A stretch of 14,978 nucleotides of DNA from [Leptolyngbya] sp. JSC-1 (GCA_000733415.1 KL662191.1:4950662-4965639); one strand, 5' to 3'. Shown: positions 6,315-13,482, numbered from the stretch's first letter. Numbers and translations: made by a program. The notes: generated by a model from the sequence alone, not told the origin.

Positions 6315-6344
6315 TGAACCACGAAGGCACAAAGAACACAAAGG
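6315..6344 (+). repeat. CACAAAG-rich dispersed repeat, copy D
   Basis: TGAACCACGAAGGCACAAAG followed by AACACAAAGG. On the minus strand the helicase frame runs into it, ending in the nonsense tail KILCVLCAFVVQT. It marks the breakpoint where the middle of the helicase is lost. Confidence 0.85.
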
Positions 6345-6848
6345 ATCTTGCGTTTCCAGTATTGTACGTTCCTCAGATCTTCCTTGACCAGGCGACGGAT
6401 GATATCGGAGGTATCGCAGACATGTACCCCATCTCGGAATCGCCCCTCAAAGCGATCGCCATCCAGCAGCGCCAAGAAAAGCTGGAAGTCTTCCTCTTTC
6501 CCGTTGTGGGGAGTTGCCGTCATCAACAGAAAATGGTGGGTCAGCGTTGACAGCAGCTTACCGAGCTTATAACGCTTGGTTTCCTTGATCTCACCTCCAA
6601 AAAATGAGGCAGACATTTTGTGAGCCTCATCCACCACAACCAGATCCCAATCGGTTTGCCCTAGCTTGGCTTGCAGGTCTTCATTGCGACTGAGCTTGTC
6701 CAACCGAACGATGACCAGCGGCATTTCTGCAAAGGTGTTCCTGGTACGAGCCGCTTCGATCCGGTCATTGGTCAGAATCTCAAAGGGCAGATGAAACTTT
6801 TGAAACAGCTCATCCTGCCACTGCACGGCCAGACTGCCAGGAGGAACC
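6345..6848 (-). pseudogene. Helicase remnant: DEAH-box core lacking motif I
   Basis: The minus strand from about 6848 reads VPPGSLAVQWQDELFQKFHL, then LVIVRLDKLSRNED, the Walker B/DEAH box VVVDEAHKMS, and motif III LLMTATPHNGKEEDFQLFLA, ending at RRLVKED just before repeat D. This is the first RecA-like half of a superfamily 2 (SNF2-like) helicase as found with DUF499/DUF1156 systems. The Walker A/motif I segment, expected about 20 residues before PGSL, is missing, as is the whole second RecA half. It is out of frame with the N-terminal piece, so no functional product is expected. The open frame beginning at GTG 6826 is only a chance start. Confidence 0.8.
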
Positions 6849-7191
6849 GAAGCGGTTGACGGGTCAGCATCTCGCTATACACCGCTGTGATCTGGTGGGG
6901 CAGGGGTTCCACCAACGAGGTATGAACCGCTAGCAGCGGATCAAATAAGTGAGCTAGCCGAATGCGATGGGCTTCGGAAACCAGCCGCAGCAATGCACCA
7001 TCCCCATCAAAGCTCCACGGTCGCCCTTCGGTGACAATTTCTAGGGTCGGCTCGCGATCGCGAAACAGGATCTCAGTGTGAGGTTGACCGTTCGCATCCT
7101 TATAGGTCAGCTCAACCACGTCACTCTCATGCCACTTCGCGTCAATGACGGTGACATTTTGATTCGGCAGGATGCCTTTGACACAAATCAC
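6834..7191 (-). pseudogene. Helicase remnant: N-terminal domain
   Basis: The frame from about 7191 reads CVKGILPNQNVTVIDAKWHE, then FRDREPTLEIV, RPWSFDGDGALLRLVSEAHR, IRLAHLFDPLLAVHTSLVEP, LPHQITAVY and RQPLRFLLA. This is the conserved lead-in of DUF499/DUF1156-associated helicases; intact relatives continue with D-D-P-G-A-G-K-T (Walker A). Here the frame instead runs on as nonsense (VWPCSGRMSCFKSF) because the following DNA is helicase sequence in another frame. The natural start is also missing, since the DNA changes to Uma2 sequence on the other strand near 7183-7191; the GTG at 7191 is a chance start. Confidence 0.8.
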
Positions 7192-7755
7192 AATCGAATT
7201 GCTTTGAACCTGAGTTCAGCTCTAAATTTTGCATTTAGGGACATCAATTATGAAGTCTTTATCAGCGATGTGCGGCTGTGGATTCCTGAGAAACGCATCT
7301 ACACTTATCTAGATGTAATGATTGTTGCAGGCGAACCGGCCTATTTTGAGAACCGTACCGATACAATTCTGAATCCCCAGGTGATTGTGGAAGTACTGTC
7401 GCAGTCCACTGAAACCTATGACCGCGAACGGACATTTGCGGCGTATCGGACCATTCCCACGTTTCGAGAATACCTGCTGGTTGACCAAACGAGCATCCTT
7501 GTTGAGCAGTTACCAAAGTAGGCGAGAAGCGGTGGATCATGCAGGGACAAAACCGAATTTGTGCCGCTGATGCAGGAACTCGTTACCAAAGTAGGCGAGA
7601 AGCGGTGGATCATGCAGGAGTACGACGAAACCGACGAGCAGATTAGCCTCGAAACCGTTCCATTTCAAATCAAGCTGACGGACCTCTACCGCAAAGTTCA
7701 GTTTGAGGCAATCGAGCCAGTGTTGGAAGAGAACCCCGCCACCGAAACTGGCTAA
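7180..7755 (+). pseudogene. Broken Uma2-family (DUF820) endonuclease gene
   Basis: The plus-strand frame reads NHNRIALNLSSALNFAFRDI, VRLWIPEKRIYTYLDVMIV, TDTILNPQVIVEVLSQSTET and IPTFREYLLVDQTSILVEQ, then hits TAG at 7519. After a local duplication it resumes in the same frame at VTKVGEKRWIMQEYDETDEQ and ends PATETG at 7755. This is the Uma2 PD-(D/E)XK-like fold, normally about 190 residues. The first ~50 residues are absent, and the usual PD of the active site reads LD (YTYLDVM). A 37-bp direct repeat (7509 and 7582) causes the stop. The left end coincides with the truncation of the helicase. Non-functional. Confidence 0.82.
7509..7618 (+). repeat. 37-bp direct repeat disrupting the Uma2 gene
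   Basis: The 37-bp sequence beginning GTTACCAAAGTAGGCGAGAA is present at 7509-7545 and 7582-7618 with no mismatch. The 73-bp period is not a multiple of three, so the first copy is read in the wrong frame and supplies the TAG stop (7519-7521). The second copy carries the coding frame. Confidence 0.92.
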
Positions 7756-7824
7756 CTTCTGGTATTGTCTGCCGCTTTGTGATACATATCTGGCTGATGC
7801 GGTGTGCATGTGAGCCACGACCCA

Positions 7825-8793
7825 ATGACCAAACTGATCATTCAAATCCCCTGCTACAACGAGGAGCGCACGCTGGGAATTACGCTCTCAGCTTTACCGC
7901 GGCAGATTCCCGGCATCGACACGGTCGAGTGGCTGATTATCAACGACGGCAGCCGCGACCGCACCGTAGAAGTCGCCAAAGAATTTGGGGTAGATCACAT
8001 CGTTCACTTTCCCACCAATCAGGGCTTAGCCAAGGGCTTCATGGCCGGGCTGGAAGCCTGTTTGCGAGCCGGAGCCGACATTATTGTCAATACCGATGCT
8101 GACAATCAGTACTGTGCCGACGACATTCCCAAACTGATTCAGCCAATTCTGCACGGCCAAGCCGATATGGTGATTGGGGCACGCCCGATTTGGGACACGC
8201 GCCATTTTTCGCTGACCAAAAAGCTGCTGCAAAACTTTGGCAGTTGGATGGTCCGCCTCGCCAGTAACACCAACGTCCCCGATGCCCCCAGCGGATTTCG
8301 GGCCTTTAGCCGTCAGGCCGCGATGCAGCTTAACGTGTTCAACAGCTACACCTACACACTGGAAACGATTATCCAGGCTGGACAAAAAGGCATGGCAATT
8401 GCTTCGGTGCCAATCCGCACCAATCCGAACTTGCGCCGTTCCCGCTTGGTTAGAAGCATTCCGTCCTATGTGTTTCGGTCTGCGATGACGATTTTGCGAA
8501 TTTTCATGCTTTACAAGCCGCTGAGGTTTTTTACCTGGTTGGGAGCTGTTCCCTTCGGTCTTGGTACGCTGCTGGGTATCCGCTGGCTGCTGCTGTTTTT
8601 CCTGGTTGACCCGACCCGCTCCCGTGCGCCTAGCTTGATTTTGGCGGCGATTTTGATTTTGATTGGCTTTCAGCTCTGGATGTTTGGCCTGATTGCTGAC
8701 CTGATGGCTGCCAACCGTCGTTTGCTAGAAGAAAATCGGCTGCGGCTGCGACGCATCGAGTTCGAGCAAAACCAAGCCGCCTCCAAACATTAA
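7825..8793 (+). CDS. Family 2 glycosyltransferase, DPM1/GtrB-like, with two C-terminal membrane helices
   Basis: A 322-residue protein from ATG 7825 (MTKLIIQIPCYNEERTL). The GT-A fold is marked by IPCYNEE at residues 8-14, INDGSRD at 39-45, the metal-binding DxD-type motif NTDADNQY at 89-96, and the acceptor-side region DAPSGFRAFSR at 153-163. Two hydrophobic helices lie at about 233-261 and 270-292, followed by a basic amphipathic tail. Enzymes of this type transfer a sugar from a nucleotide donor to polyprenyl phosphate at the inner membrane, feeding polysaccharide or glycolipid synthesis; donor and acceptor are not readable here. GTG codons at 7804 and 7810 are possible longer starts, but homology begins at the ATG. 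No partner polysaccharide genes are near; it stands alone before a Uma2 gene. Confidence 0.9.
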   Translation: MTKLIIQIPCYNEERTLGITLSALPRQIPGIDTVEWLIINDGSRDRTVEVAKEFGVDHIVHFPTNQGLAKGFMAGLEACLRAGADIIVNTDADNQYCADDIPKLIQPILHGQADMVIGARPIWDTRHFSLTKKLLQNFGSWMVRLASNTNVPDAPSGFRAFSRQAAMQLNVFNSYTYTLETIIQAGQKGMAIASVPIRTNPNLRRSRLVRSIPSYVFRSAMTILRIFMLYKPLRFFTWLGAVPFGLGTLLGIRWLLLFFLVDPTRSRAPSLILAAILILIGFQLWMFGLIADLMAANRRLLEENRLRLRRIEFEQNQAASKH

Positions 8794-8832
8794 TCTCGTT
8801 AGAATCAGAGCAATTGCGTTGCGGCTGATCCC

Positions 8833-9558
8833 ATGACTTCCACCCTTCCCAATCGCAAAGCCGAAATTGTCTATCCCAGCTCCGACGGCGAACCCTTGGC
8901 AGAAACCTCTGTTCATATTGATGCCATCATCAATGCAGTTGTGGCTCTGCGGCAGTACCTCGCTGGACAGCAGGCCATTGTCCTAACGAATCAGTTTCTC
9001 TACTATGCCGAGGGCTTCCCAAAATTGCGGGTCGCTCCTGACATTATGGTTATCTTCAACGTCGCTCCTGGTCCCAGAGACAGCTACAAAACCTGGGAAG
9101 AGCACCAAATCCCGTCGGTGATTTTTGAGATCACGTCCGCCAGCACCCGCGACCAAGACGAGACGTTTAAGAAAACCCTCTACGAACAGATGGAGGTGCA
9201 GGAATACTGGCAATTTGACCCTAAAGGCGAATGGATTTCAGAGCAGTTGCGCGGCTATCGGTTGCAGAATGAGTCCTATGTGCCGATTACCGACAGTTGG
9301 AGTGAACCCCTGCGGCTGCGGCTCGAAGTGGACGGTCAACTGATCGACTTCTTTCAAGAGTCGGGCGAAAAGCTGCTGGCTCCCAATGACCTGATCGAAG
9401 CTCTGCGGCAAGAAACCCTAGCCCGCCAATCTGCCGAAGTCCAGCTAGAACAAGAACGCCAGCGAGCCGAACAGGAACGTCAGCGGGCAGAACGGGCAGA
9501 GGCAGAAGTGCAGCGCTTAAAAGAACAACTCCGAGCGTTGGGAATTGAGGAGCGTTAG
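8833..9558 (+). CDS. Uma2-family (DUF820) endonuclease-like protein with coiled-coil tail
   Basis: A 241-residue protein. The PD-(D/E)XK-like core is visible as VAPDIMVIF (Asp70), PSVIFEITSAST (Glu99) and DETFKKTLYEQMEVQEYW (Lys113/114). Residues about 170-195 (PNDLIEALRQETLARQSAEV) lead into a Glu/Arg-rich coiled coil to about residue 238 (repeated EQERQRAE units). The Uma2 family is greatly expanded in cyanobacteria. A nuclease fold is predicted, but the cellular role is not established and some are thought to be mobile or regulatory. The coiled coil is typical of one long subtype. It begins 39 bp after the glycosyltransferase and could be co-transcribed. It converges with the XRE gene, overlapping it by 4 bp. 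Intact. Confidence 0.92.
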   Translation: MTSTLPNRKAEIVYPSSDGEPLAETSVHIDAIINAVVALRQYLAGQQAIVLTNQFLYYAEGFPKLRVAPDIMVIFNVAPGPRDSYKTWEEHQIPSVIFEITSASTRDQDETFKKTLYEQMEVQEYWQFDPKGEWISEQLRGYRLQNESYVPITDSWSEPLRLRLEVDGQLIDFFQESGEKLLAPNDLIEALRQETLARQSAEVQLEQERQRAEQERQRAERAEAEVQRLKEQLRALGIEER

Positions 9559-9791
9559 CCGGATTGATCGTGCTGCGGTTTTGTTGCCTCAACCAAATCA
9601 TCAAGTGAGCATCGCAAAATCTCTGTCATTCGTTTAACTTGAGCAAAATTCAAATTCGGTTCTTTCACGCCTCGTTCCCAATTGCTAATCGTTGTAATCG
9701 TCACACCCAGGGCATCAGCTAGCTGCCGTTGCGTTAAACCCACTCGTTCGCGCAATTTTGCCAAGGTGAGTTGACCATCCGCCATTGCCAT
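9555..9791 (-). CDS. Small XRE-family (Cro/CI-type) DNA-binding protein
   Basis: A 78-residue protein, essentially one helix-turn-helix domain (LAKLRERVGLTQRQLADALG VTITTISNWERG). The HTH occupies about residues 19-40, with the recognition helix TITTISNWE and the typical IPxxxxL-like close replaced by RCSLDDLVEAT. Single-domain XRE proteins of this size are usually repressors of their own promoter or antitoxins; no toxin partner is visible, since the neighbouring Uma2 gene is convergent, not co-transcribed. ATG codons at 9791 and 9785 are both possible starts. Upstream are palindromes that could be its operators. The 3' end overlaps the Uma2 3' end by 4 bp. Confidence 0.88.
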   Translation of the reverse strand: MAMADGQLTLAKLRERVGLTQRQLADALGVTITTISNWERGVKEPNLNFAQVKRMTEILRCSLDDLVEATKPQHDQSG

Positions 9792-9802
9792 ACTGGACTT
9801 TG

Positions 9803-9863
9803 GTTATACAACTTAAGTTAAACAACCAACTTTAAAGTTAATTGCCTCTGAAGTTTGGTTGTT
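9803..9863. promoter_or_regulatory. Candidate operator/promoter region of the XRE gene
   Basis: Two perfect palindromes of one type, AACTTAAGTT (9810-9819) and AACTTTAAAGTT (9828-9839), lie with centres 19 bp apart. A wider inverted repeat AACAACCAA (9821-9829) / TTGGTTGTT (9855-9863) overlaps them. On the minus strand TATAAC (9808-9803) can serve as the -10 box for the XRE gene, so a dimer bound at the first palindrome would sit on the promoter. This fits autorepression; it is inference from position and symmetry. Confidence 0.55.
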
Positions 9864-10036
9864 GGGGTGGCTCACAATAGCCTATTCAAATTTCGGCTAT
9901 GTAAGAGTCGCCCGTTCCTTAGTTTCTCATTCTGAAGCTCAATCTTTGTCTTTAATTCTTAACGGTCCCAGTAGGCTGCAAATTTGCTGTGTCCAGAAAC
10001 TGATTTCTATTGAGAGGAAATTTAGTTATGAGCTAC
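9864..10036. other. Unassigned stretch left of the 100-bp element
   Basis: An open frame at 9859-10053 (plus) has no recognisable domain, no ribosome binding site and runs into the repeat, so I do not call it a gene. I see nothing else in it. Confidence 0.4.
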
Positions 10037-10136
10037 TAAGTCATTCAACTTAATTAAAACTAAGCTCAGGGTGTTGTCGCCCTTCGGGCGGTGACACCTC
10101 CTTTGGGTTTCATATTTAATTATGTTGTTCTACTTA
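10037..10136 (+). mobile_element. 100-bp MITE-like element, copy 1
   Basis: 97 of 100 bases are identical to 14451-14550. The ends are imperfect 22-bp inverted repeats (TAAGTnnnnCAAC-TAATTAAA at the left, its complement at the right; 17 of 22 match), and the outermost bases are TA on both sides. The centre is a hairpin, GGTGTTGTCGCCC / TTC / GGGCGGTGACACC, with three G.U pairs. It is too small to encode a protein. TA-flanked terminal repeats suggest mobilisation by an IS630/Tc1-type transposase, which is inference. It interrupts whatever gene the 3' fragment (10137-10249) came from. Confidence 0.72.
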
Positions 10137-10249
10137 CAGTCGCCTACATCCTTGGAGTGTTCGAGCTTGTGTTTGATATCGAGATGCAGGAATCAGAAGC
10201 TGAGGAGAAACAGATTCAGACACAAAAATCGATTGAACCTTCGTTTTGA
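10137..10249 (+). pseudogene. 36-codon tail of an unidentified protein, cut by the 100-bp element
   Basis: Immediately after the element the frame reads VAYILGVFELVFDIEMQESE, then AEEKQIQTQKSIEPSF and a TGA at 10247-10249. Part of a hydrophobic helix followed by a charged amphipathic tail looks like a genuine C-terminus. There is no start codon on this side of the element, and I cannot find the matching N-terminus before it. Family unknown. The downstream antitoxin-like gene starts 43 bp later. Confidence 0.4.
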
Positions 10250-10292
10250 TTGAACGATCCACTGGGTTAAAGAGGAACAGCAAAAAACTCCT

Positions 10293-10583
10293 ATGAGCGA
10301 TACTGACCAATCAGTACAAGTCACCGTACTAATCCCAAAAGATGTTTACCGTCAAGTCACCGAAACCGCAGCCGGTGAACAACGACAAATTGAGGATTTT
10401 CTGGGGTTATTGATCGCTGAAGGACTTGCTTCTCATGTGACAGTTCGACAAATTATGGAGACAGTTTCTGCTCAATATCGTGATCGATTGAAGCTTTCTA
10501 AAATATCGTTGCCTGTATTGCCATCGAGGACATCAAGTCCTGAACCACCCAGAATAATGACATTACCATCACTATCCAAATAG
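10293..10583 (+). pseudogene. Truncated antitoxin-like (ribbon-helix-helix style) gene with foreign tail
   Basis: Residues 1 to about 67 (MSDTDQSVQVTVLIPKDVYR, then QVTETAAGEQRQIEDFLGLL, ASHVTVRQIMETVSAQYRDR) have the short strand-helix-helix look of RHH/CopG-like cyanobacterial proteins, many of which are antitoxins. From about residue 68 on (LSKISLPVLPSRTSSPEPPR) the sequence is the antisense of an RTX gene and is clearly not native. The original 3' end is lost and the gene is joined tail to tail with the RTX gene near 10495. The start ATG 10293 has only a weak, distant AGAGGA. Whether a shortened product is made or works is unknown; no toxin gene is present. Confidence 0.6.
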
Positions 10584-10765
10584 ACATCATTACTAATATC
10601 CAGGAATACGTCGCCCAGCTTGTCATTTCCGTTGCCACCGTAGACTGTATCATTTCCTAAACCGCTATTCAGCGTATCATCGCCATCAGTGCCACTGATA
10701 GTATCGTTTCCGGCAAATTGAATCAACGAAGCTGTACCTAGCAGCAGCATCAACAGCGGATTCAT
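10472..10765 (-). pseudogene. Small RTX-repeat gene, 3' end replaced
   Basis: ATG 10765 follows an excellent ribosome binding site (AGGAGAGG, 7-nt spacing). The product begins MNPLLMLLLGTASLIQFAGN, a hydrophobic stretch without a clear cleavage site, then RTX-type units: GNDTISGTDGDDTLNSGLGN, DTVYGGNGNDKLG, a non-repeat segment DVFLDISNDVYLDSDGNVII, and LGGSGLDVLDGNTGNDILE. At about 10500 the RTX pattern stops abruptly. The last residues (SFNRSRY) are the antisense of the antitoxin-like gene. The gene probably once continued as a longer calcium-binding repeat protein. With a strong start signal and an open frame, a 97-residue product could still be made. Confidence 0.65.
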
Positions 10766-11217
10766 GATAAATCCTCTCCTGAGAAAAGAGAGTTAAGAAT
10801 TGCAGTCAAATTGATTGAAATTGGTTATTGGTCATTGATTCGGTAGGTCAACTAGGTGATTGGGCAAACCCATGATGCGGACCGCTTGTCCGTTAGCAGA
10901 TAGGATGCCCGCCCTATGGTGTGCGTTGAATTTTGTTTATTTGCTGAACCAATGACTCTAAACCAATAACTCCCCTGTCCAGTGGTAAAACCGCTCTAGC
11001 CGCAACGATGACGCACTGAGGCAGATTGATACATCCCTGAGTGCAAGTTAGCACTAAGTAGGGGAAATTACGGCAGGATTAGTTAATTTTTTCATGAAGC
11101 TTGTCGCATTATTGCGTAGGCTCATAGGCTCCGAGCGGACCAATTTGAGCAAAAATAAGCCCCTCACCGCAGCGGCAGGGGGACAGGCTGTGAGATTTTT
11201 GGTGTTGCTTTGATAAC
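10766..11217. other. Gene-free region between the RTX gene and htpG
   Basis: About 450 bp without a credible gene. It contains an imperfect long inverted repeat: TTGGTTATTGGTCATTGATT near 10818 is partly complementary to ACCAATGACTCTAAACCAAT near 10949. The htpG terminator lies at its right end. No RNA gene was recognised. Confidence 0.5.
11150..11182 (-). terminator. Rho-independent terminator of htpG
   Basis: On the minus strand, CCCCTGCCG, loop CTG, then CGGTGAGGGG pair over nine positions plus one mismatch (two pairs are G.U). The tract TTATTTTTG follows directly. It lies about 35 bp after the htpG stop codon, where a terminator is expected. Confidence 0.72.
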
Positions 11218-13215
11218 TTACTTCGCGGTTAGGCGAGTCAACACCTGATTCGAGCGTTCCACAAACGCCTTCATGCCGTCTGCGTCAAAGCCCTTTTGCG
11301 CCATCAGCGCCAAATCGTAGACATGCTGACAGATCAGGTTGGCTAGCTCTGCTGAAGGCGACTGACCGTCTGCTTGAATAATGCTACCCTGACTGATGCT
11401 GACCAGGTTTTGAATCAGGGGATGGGAGGTGTTCACCAGCAGCGTGTGCTCTTCTGGAAACTCGACCGCTTGCTGAGTCAGCAGGGCATTCATCTCGCGC
11501 ATCCGGCGCAAGACTTCGGGTAGCAGCACCATTGCGGGTGGGGTAGCTTCGGCGTTATCGGCCTTGAGCGCTTCGGTGCGGATGGTCAGCTTCGGCTTGT
11601 TCAGCGCTCGCTCAAACAGCTCCTTGATCAGTTCGCTGCGGGTCTTGTTGGTGTTGGGGTCCACAATTTCGCTGGGCTTGTCCTTGTCGATCAGCGCCTC
11701 ATCCAGATCGGCATCGACGCGCGAGAATTTCACATCCGGGTACTCCCGCTCTAGGAAGCTGATGAAATGGGAGTCGATAAAGGAATCCATGAACAGCACT
11801 TCCAGACCCCGGCTCTTGTGCAGCTCGATGTAGGTCGCCTGGGAAGCCTCATCGGTGCAGTAGTACACCCGGTTTTCGTGGCTGGCTTTGTTGCGCTCTA
11901 AATATTCCTTCAGCGTTGTGTAGGACTTGCCATTCAGGACATTGCTTTGTTCCGACTGCTCGCTAGGAGCAGACACCTCTTGCCAGACATCGCCTTCCCC
12001 AGACTGGACTTCTACCGCTGGCGCGTCTGAAGCGGTGGGTGTGCTCAAGTCAGCCGTGGTGCGGAAAATTAGAATATCCTCGACCTGCTTCTTAAATTTG
12101 TCGTCGTTCATCGAGCCGAACTTGACAAAGGTGCCGAGGTCTTGCCAACAGCGGATATACTGCGCCCGGTCGTCGCGGTAGAGTTCCTTTAGCCGATCGC
12201 CGACCTTTTTAGCGATGTAATCAGCGATCTTGCGAACCGTGCGGTCGTTTTGTAAAAAGCTGCGGGAAACGTTGAGCGGGATGTCAGTACTATCGATTAC
12301 CCCCCGTAGAGGCAGCAAAAAGCGGGGGATCACCTCTTCGCAGTTGTCGCTGACGAACACCTGATTGCAGAACAGCTTGATTTGGCCCTTAGTGACATCT
12401 ACGTCTGGCTTCAGCTTGGGGAAGTAGAGAATGCCGTTGACCACGAAGGGATAGTCGGTGTTCAAGTGGACCCACAGCAGCGGGTCTTCCTGGAATGGGT
12501 AGAGGTAGCGATAGAACTCAAGATAGTCATCCTGGCTGAGGCTGCTGGGCGACTCCTTCCAGGGTGCTTTCTGGCGGTTGATTTGCTCTCCATCTAGCTT
12601 GATCGGGAAGGGCATGAAGTCGCAGTATTTCTTCACCAACTGGTTGATCCGGTAGGATTCCAGATACTCCTGCTCTTCTTCCATCAAGGTAAGGGTGACG
12701 GTGGTGCCCACGCTGGAGCGTTCCGAGTCGCTCAGTTCAAATTGGGTTGAACCGTCACAGGACCAGTGCACTGCTTGAGCACCTTCTTTGTAGGACAAGG
12801 TGTCAATTTCAACCCGCGATGCCACCATGAACGACGAGTAGAAGCCCAGACCAAAGTGACCGATAATTTGCTGGTCGCTGCTGTTCTTATACTTTTCGAC
12901 AAATTCCTCAGCGCTGGAAAAGGCAACTTGGTTGATATACTTCTTCACTTCATCGGCAGTCATGCCAATGCCCGTATCCGAGACCGACAGCTTCTTGTTC
13001 TCCTTGTCGATCGTAATCACAATTTCCGGTTCGCCGATCTCGCCATTGTACTCACCCGACCGAGACACCATTCGCAGTTTCTGAATCGCGTCTACGGCGT
13101 TAGAAATCAGCTCTCGCAAAAAGATTTCGTGATCGGAATAGAGCCATTTTTTGATAATCGGGAAGATATTTTCAGTATGGATAGAAATATTGCCCTGTTC
13201 CAGAATCGTTGTCAT
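11218..13215 (-). CDS. htpG: HtpG molecular chaperone (bacterial Hsp90)
   Basis: A 665-residue cytoplasmic ATP-dependent chaperone dimer; in cyanobacteria it is linked to heat, light and oxidative stress. The GHKL ATPase motifs are all present: FLRELISNAVDAIQKLR (catalytic Glu35, Asn39), SVSDTGIGM (Asp80), GHFGLGFYSSFMVA (lid and glycine loop, 119-132) and SVGTTVTL. The middle domain follows (SRSFLQNDRTVRKIADYI near the ATP gamma-phosphate arginine), then the C-terminal dimerisation domain. Near residue 395-425 a Ser/Glu-rich segment (EVQSGEGDVWQEVSAPSEQS) looks like a flexible insert. Bacterial proteins of this type run 620-660 residues, so length is normal. ATG 13215 is the conserved start (MTTILEQGNISIHTENIFPI). 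No CIRCE operator is seen upstream. It is intact and monocistronic, with a terminator at 11150-11182. Confidence 0.97.
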   Translation of the reverse strand: MTTILEQGNISIHTENIFPIIKKWLYSDHEIFLRELISNAVDAIQKLRMVSRSGEYNGEIGEPEIVITIDKENKKLSVSDTGIGMTADEVKKYINQVAFSSAEEFVEKYKNSSDQQIIGHFGLGFYSSFMVASRVEIDTLSYKEGAQAVHWSCDGSTQFELSDSERSSVGTTVTLTLMEEEQEYLESYRINQLVKKYCDFMPFPIKLDGEQINRQKAPWKESPSSLSQDDYLEFYRYLYPFQEDPLLWVHLNTDYPFVVNGILYFPKLKPDVDVTKGQIKLFCNQVFVSDNCEEVIPRFLLPLRGVIDSTDIPLNVSRSFLQNDRTVRKIADYIAKKVGDRLKELYRDDRAQYIRCWQDLGTFVKFGSMNDDKFKKQVEDILIFRTTADLSTPTASDAPAVEVQSGEGDVWQEVSAPSEQSEQSNVLNGKSYTTLKEYLERNKASHENRVYYCTDEASQATYIELHKSRGLEVLFMDSFIDSHFISFLEREYPDVKFSRVDADLDEALIDKDKPSEIVDPNTNKTRSELIKELFERALNKPKLTIRTEALKADNAEATPPAMVLLPEVLRRMREMNALLTQQAVEFPEEHTLLVNTSHPLIQNLVSISQGSIIQADGQSPSAELANLICQHVYDLALMAQKGFDADGMKAFVERSNQVLTRLTAK

Positions 13216-13482
13216 ACGTCTGTTTCAAGATAGAAGGACAGTTTGCGGTCAATTCTCATCACTCAAGCATTGCTCACCCAAACTTCTGGGTTGGAAAGTA
13301 TGGGTTGGCCTATGCTCCACCAGCGTTGATTCGCGCCACAAGTACCAGATTGCTATCCATTTTAAGCAGAAAGGCTGAGTCCCACGCGAGATCGGATTTC
13401 CCTACAGTTGCTCTTCCGGTAGAGGCGACACGCATAGCCGGCCAGCTAAGCTTATAGCACAACCGAGTGAGGTGGAAGCCCT
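13216..13482. promoter_or_regulatory. Divergent intergenic region between htpG and the 92-residue gene
   Basis: 267 bp between two divergent starts, so it must carry both promoters. TGGGTTGG occurs twice (about 13290 and 13304). On the minus strand TTGACC (about 13244-13239) resembles a -35 for htpG, but I find no well-placed -10. No CIRCE (TTAGCACTC-N9-GAGTGCTAA) is present. Confidence 0.35.

Noticed and set aside
5136..6344. CACAAAG repeats as a CRISPR array
   Set aside because: Copies are irregularly spaced, differ in orientation, and the intervals contain genes, not spacers.
9859..10053. 64-codon plus-strand open frame
   Set aside because: It has no ribosome binding site, no family resemblance, and its end is inside the 100-bp element.
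11046..11056. TTAGCACT as half of a CIRCE heat-shock operator
   Set aside because: No matching GAGTGCTAA half follows, and it lies downstream, not upstream, of htpG.
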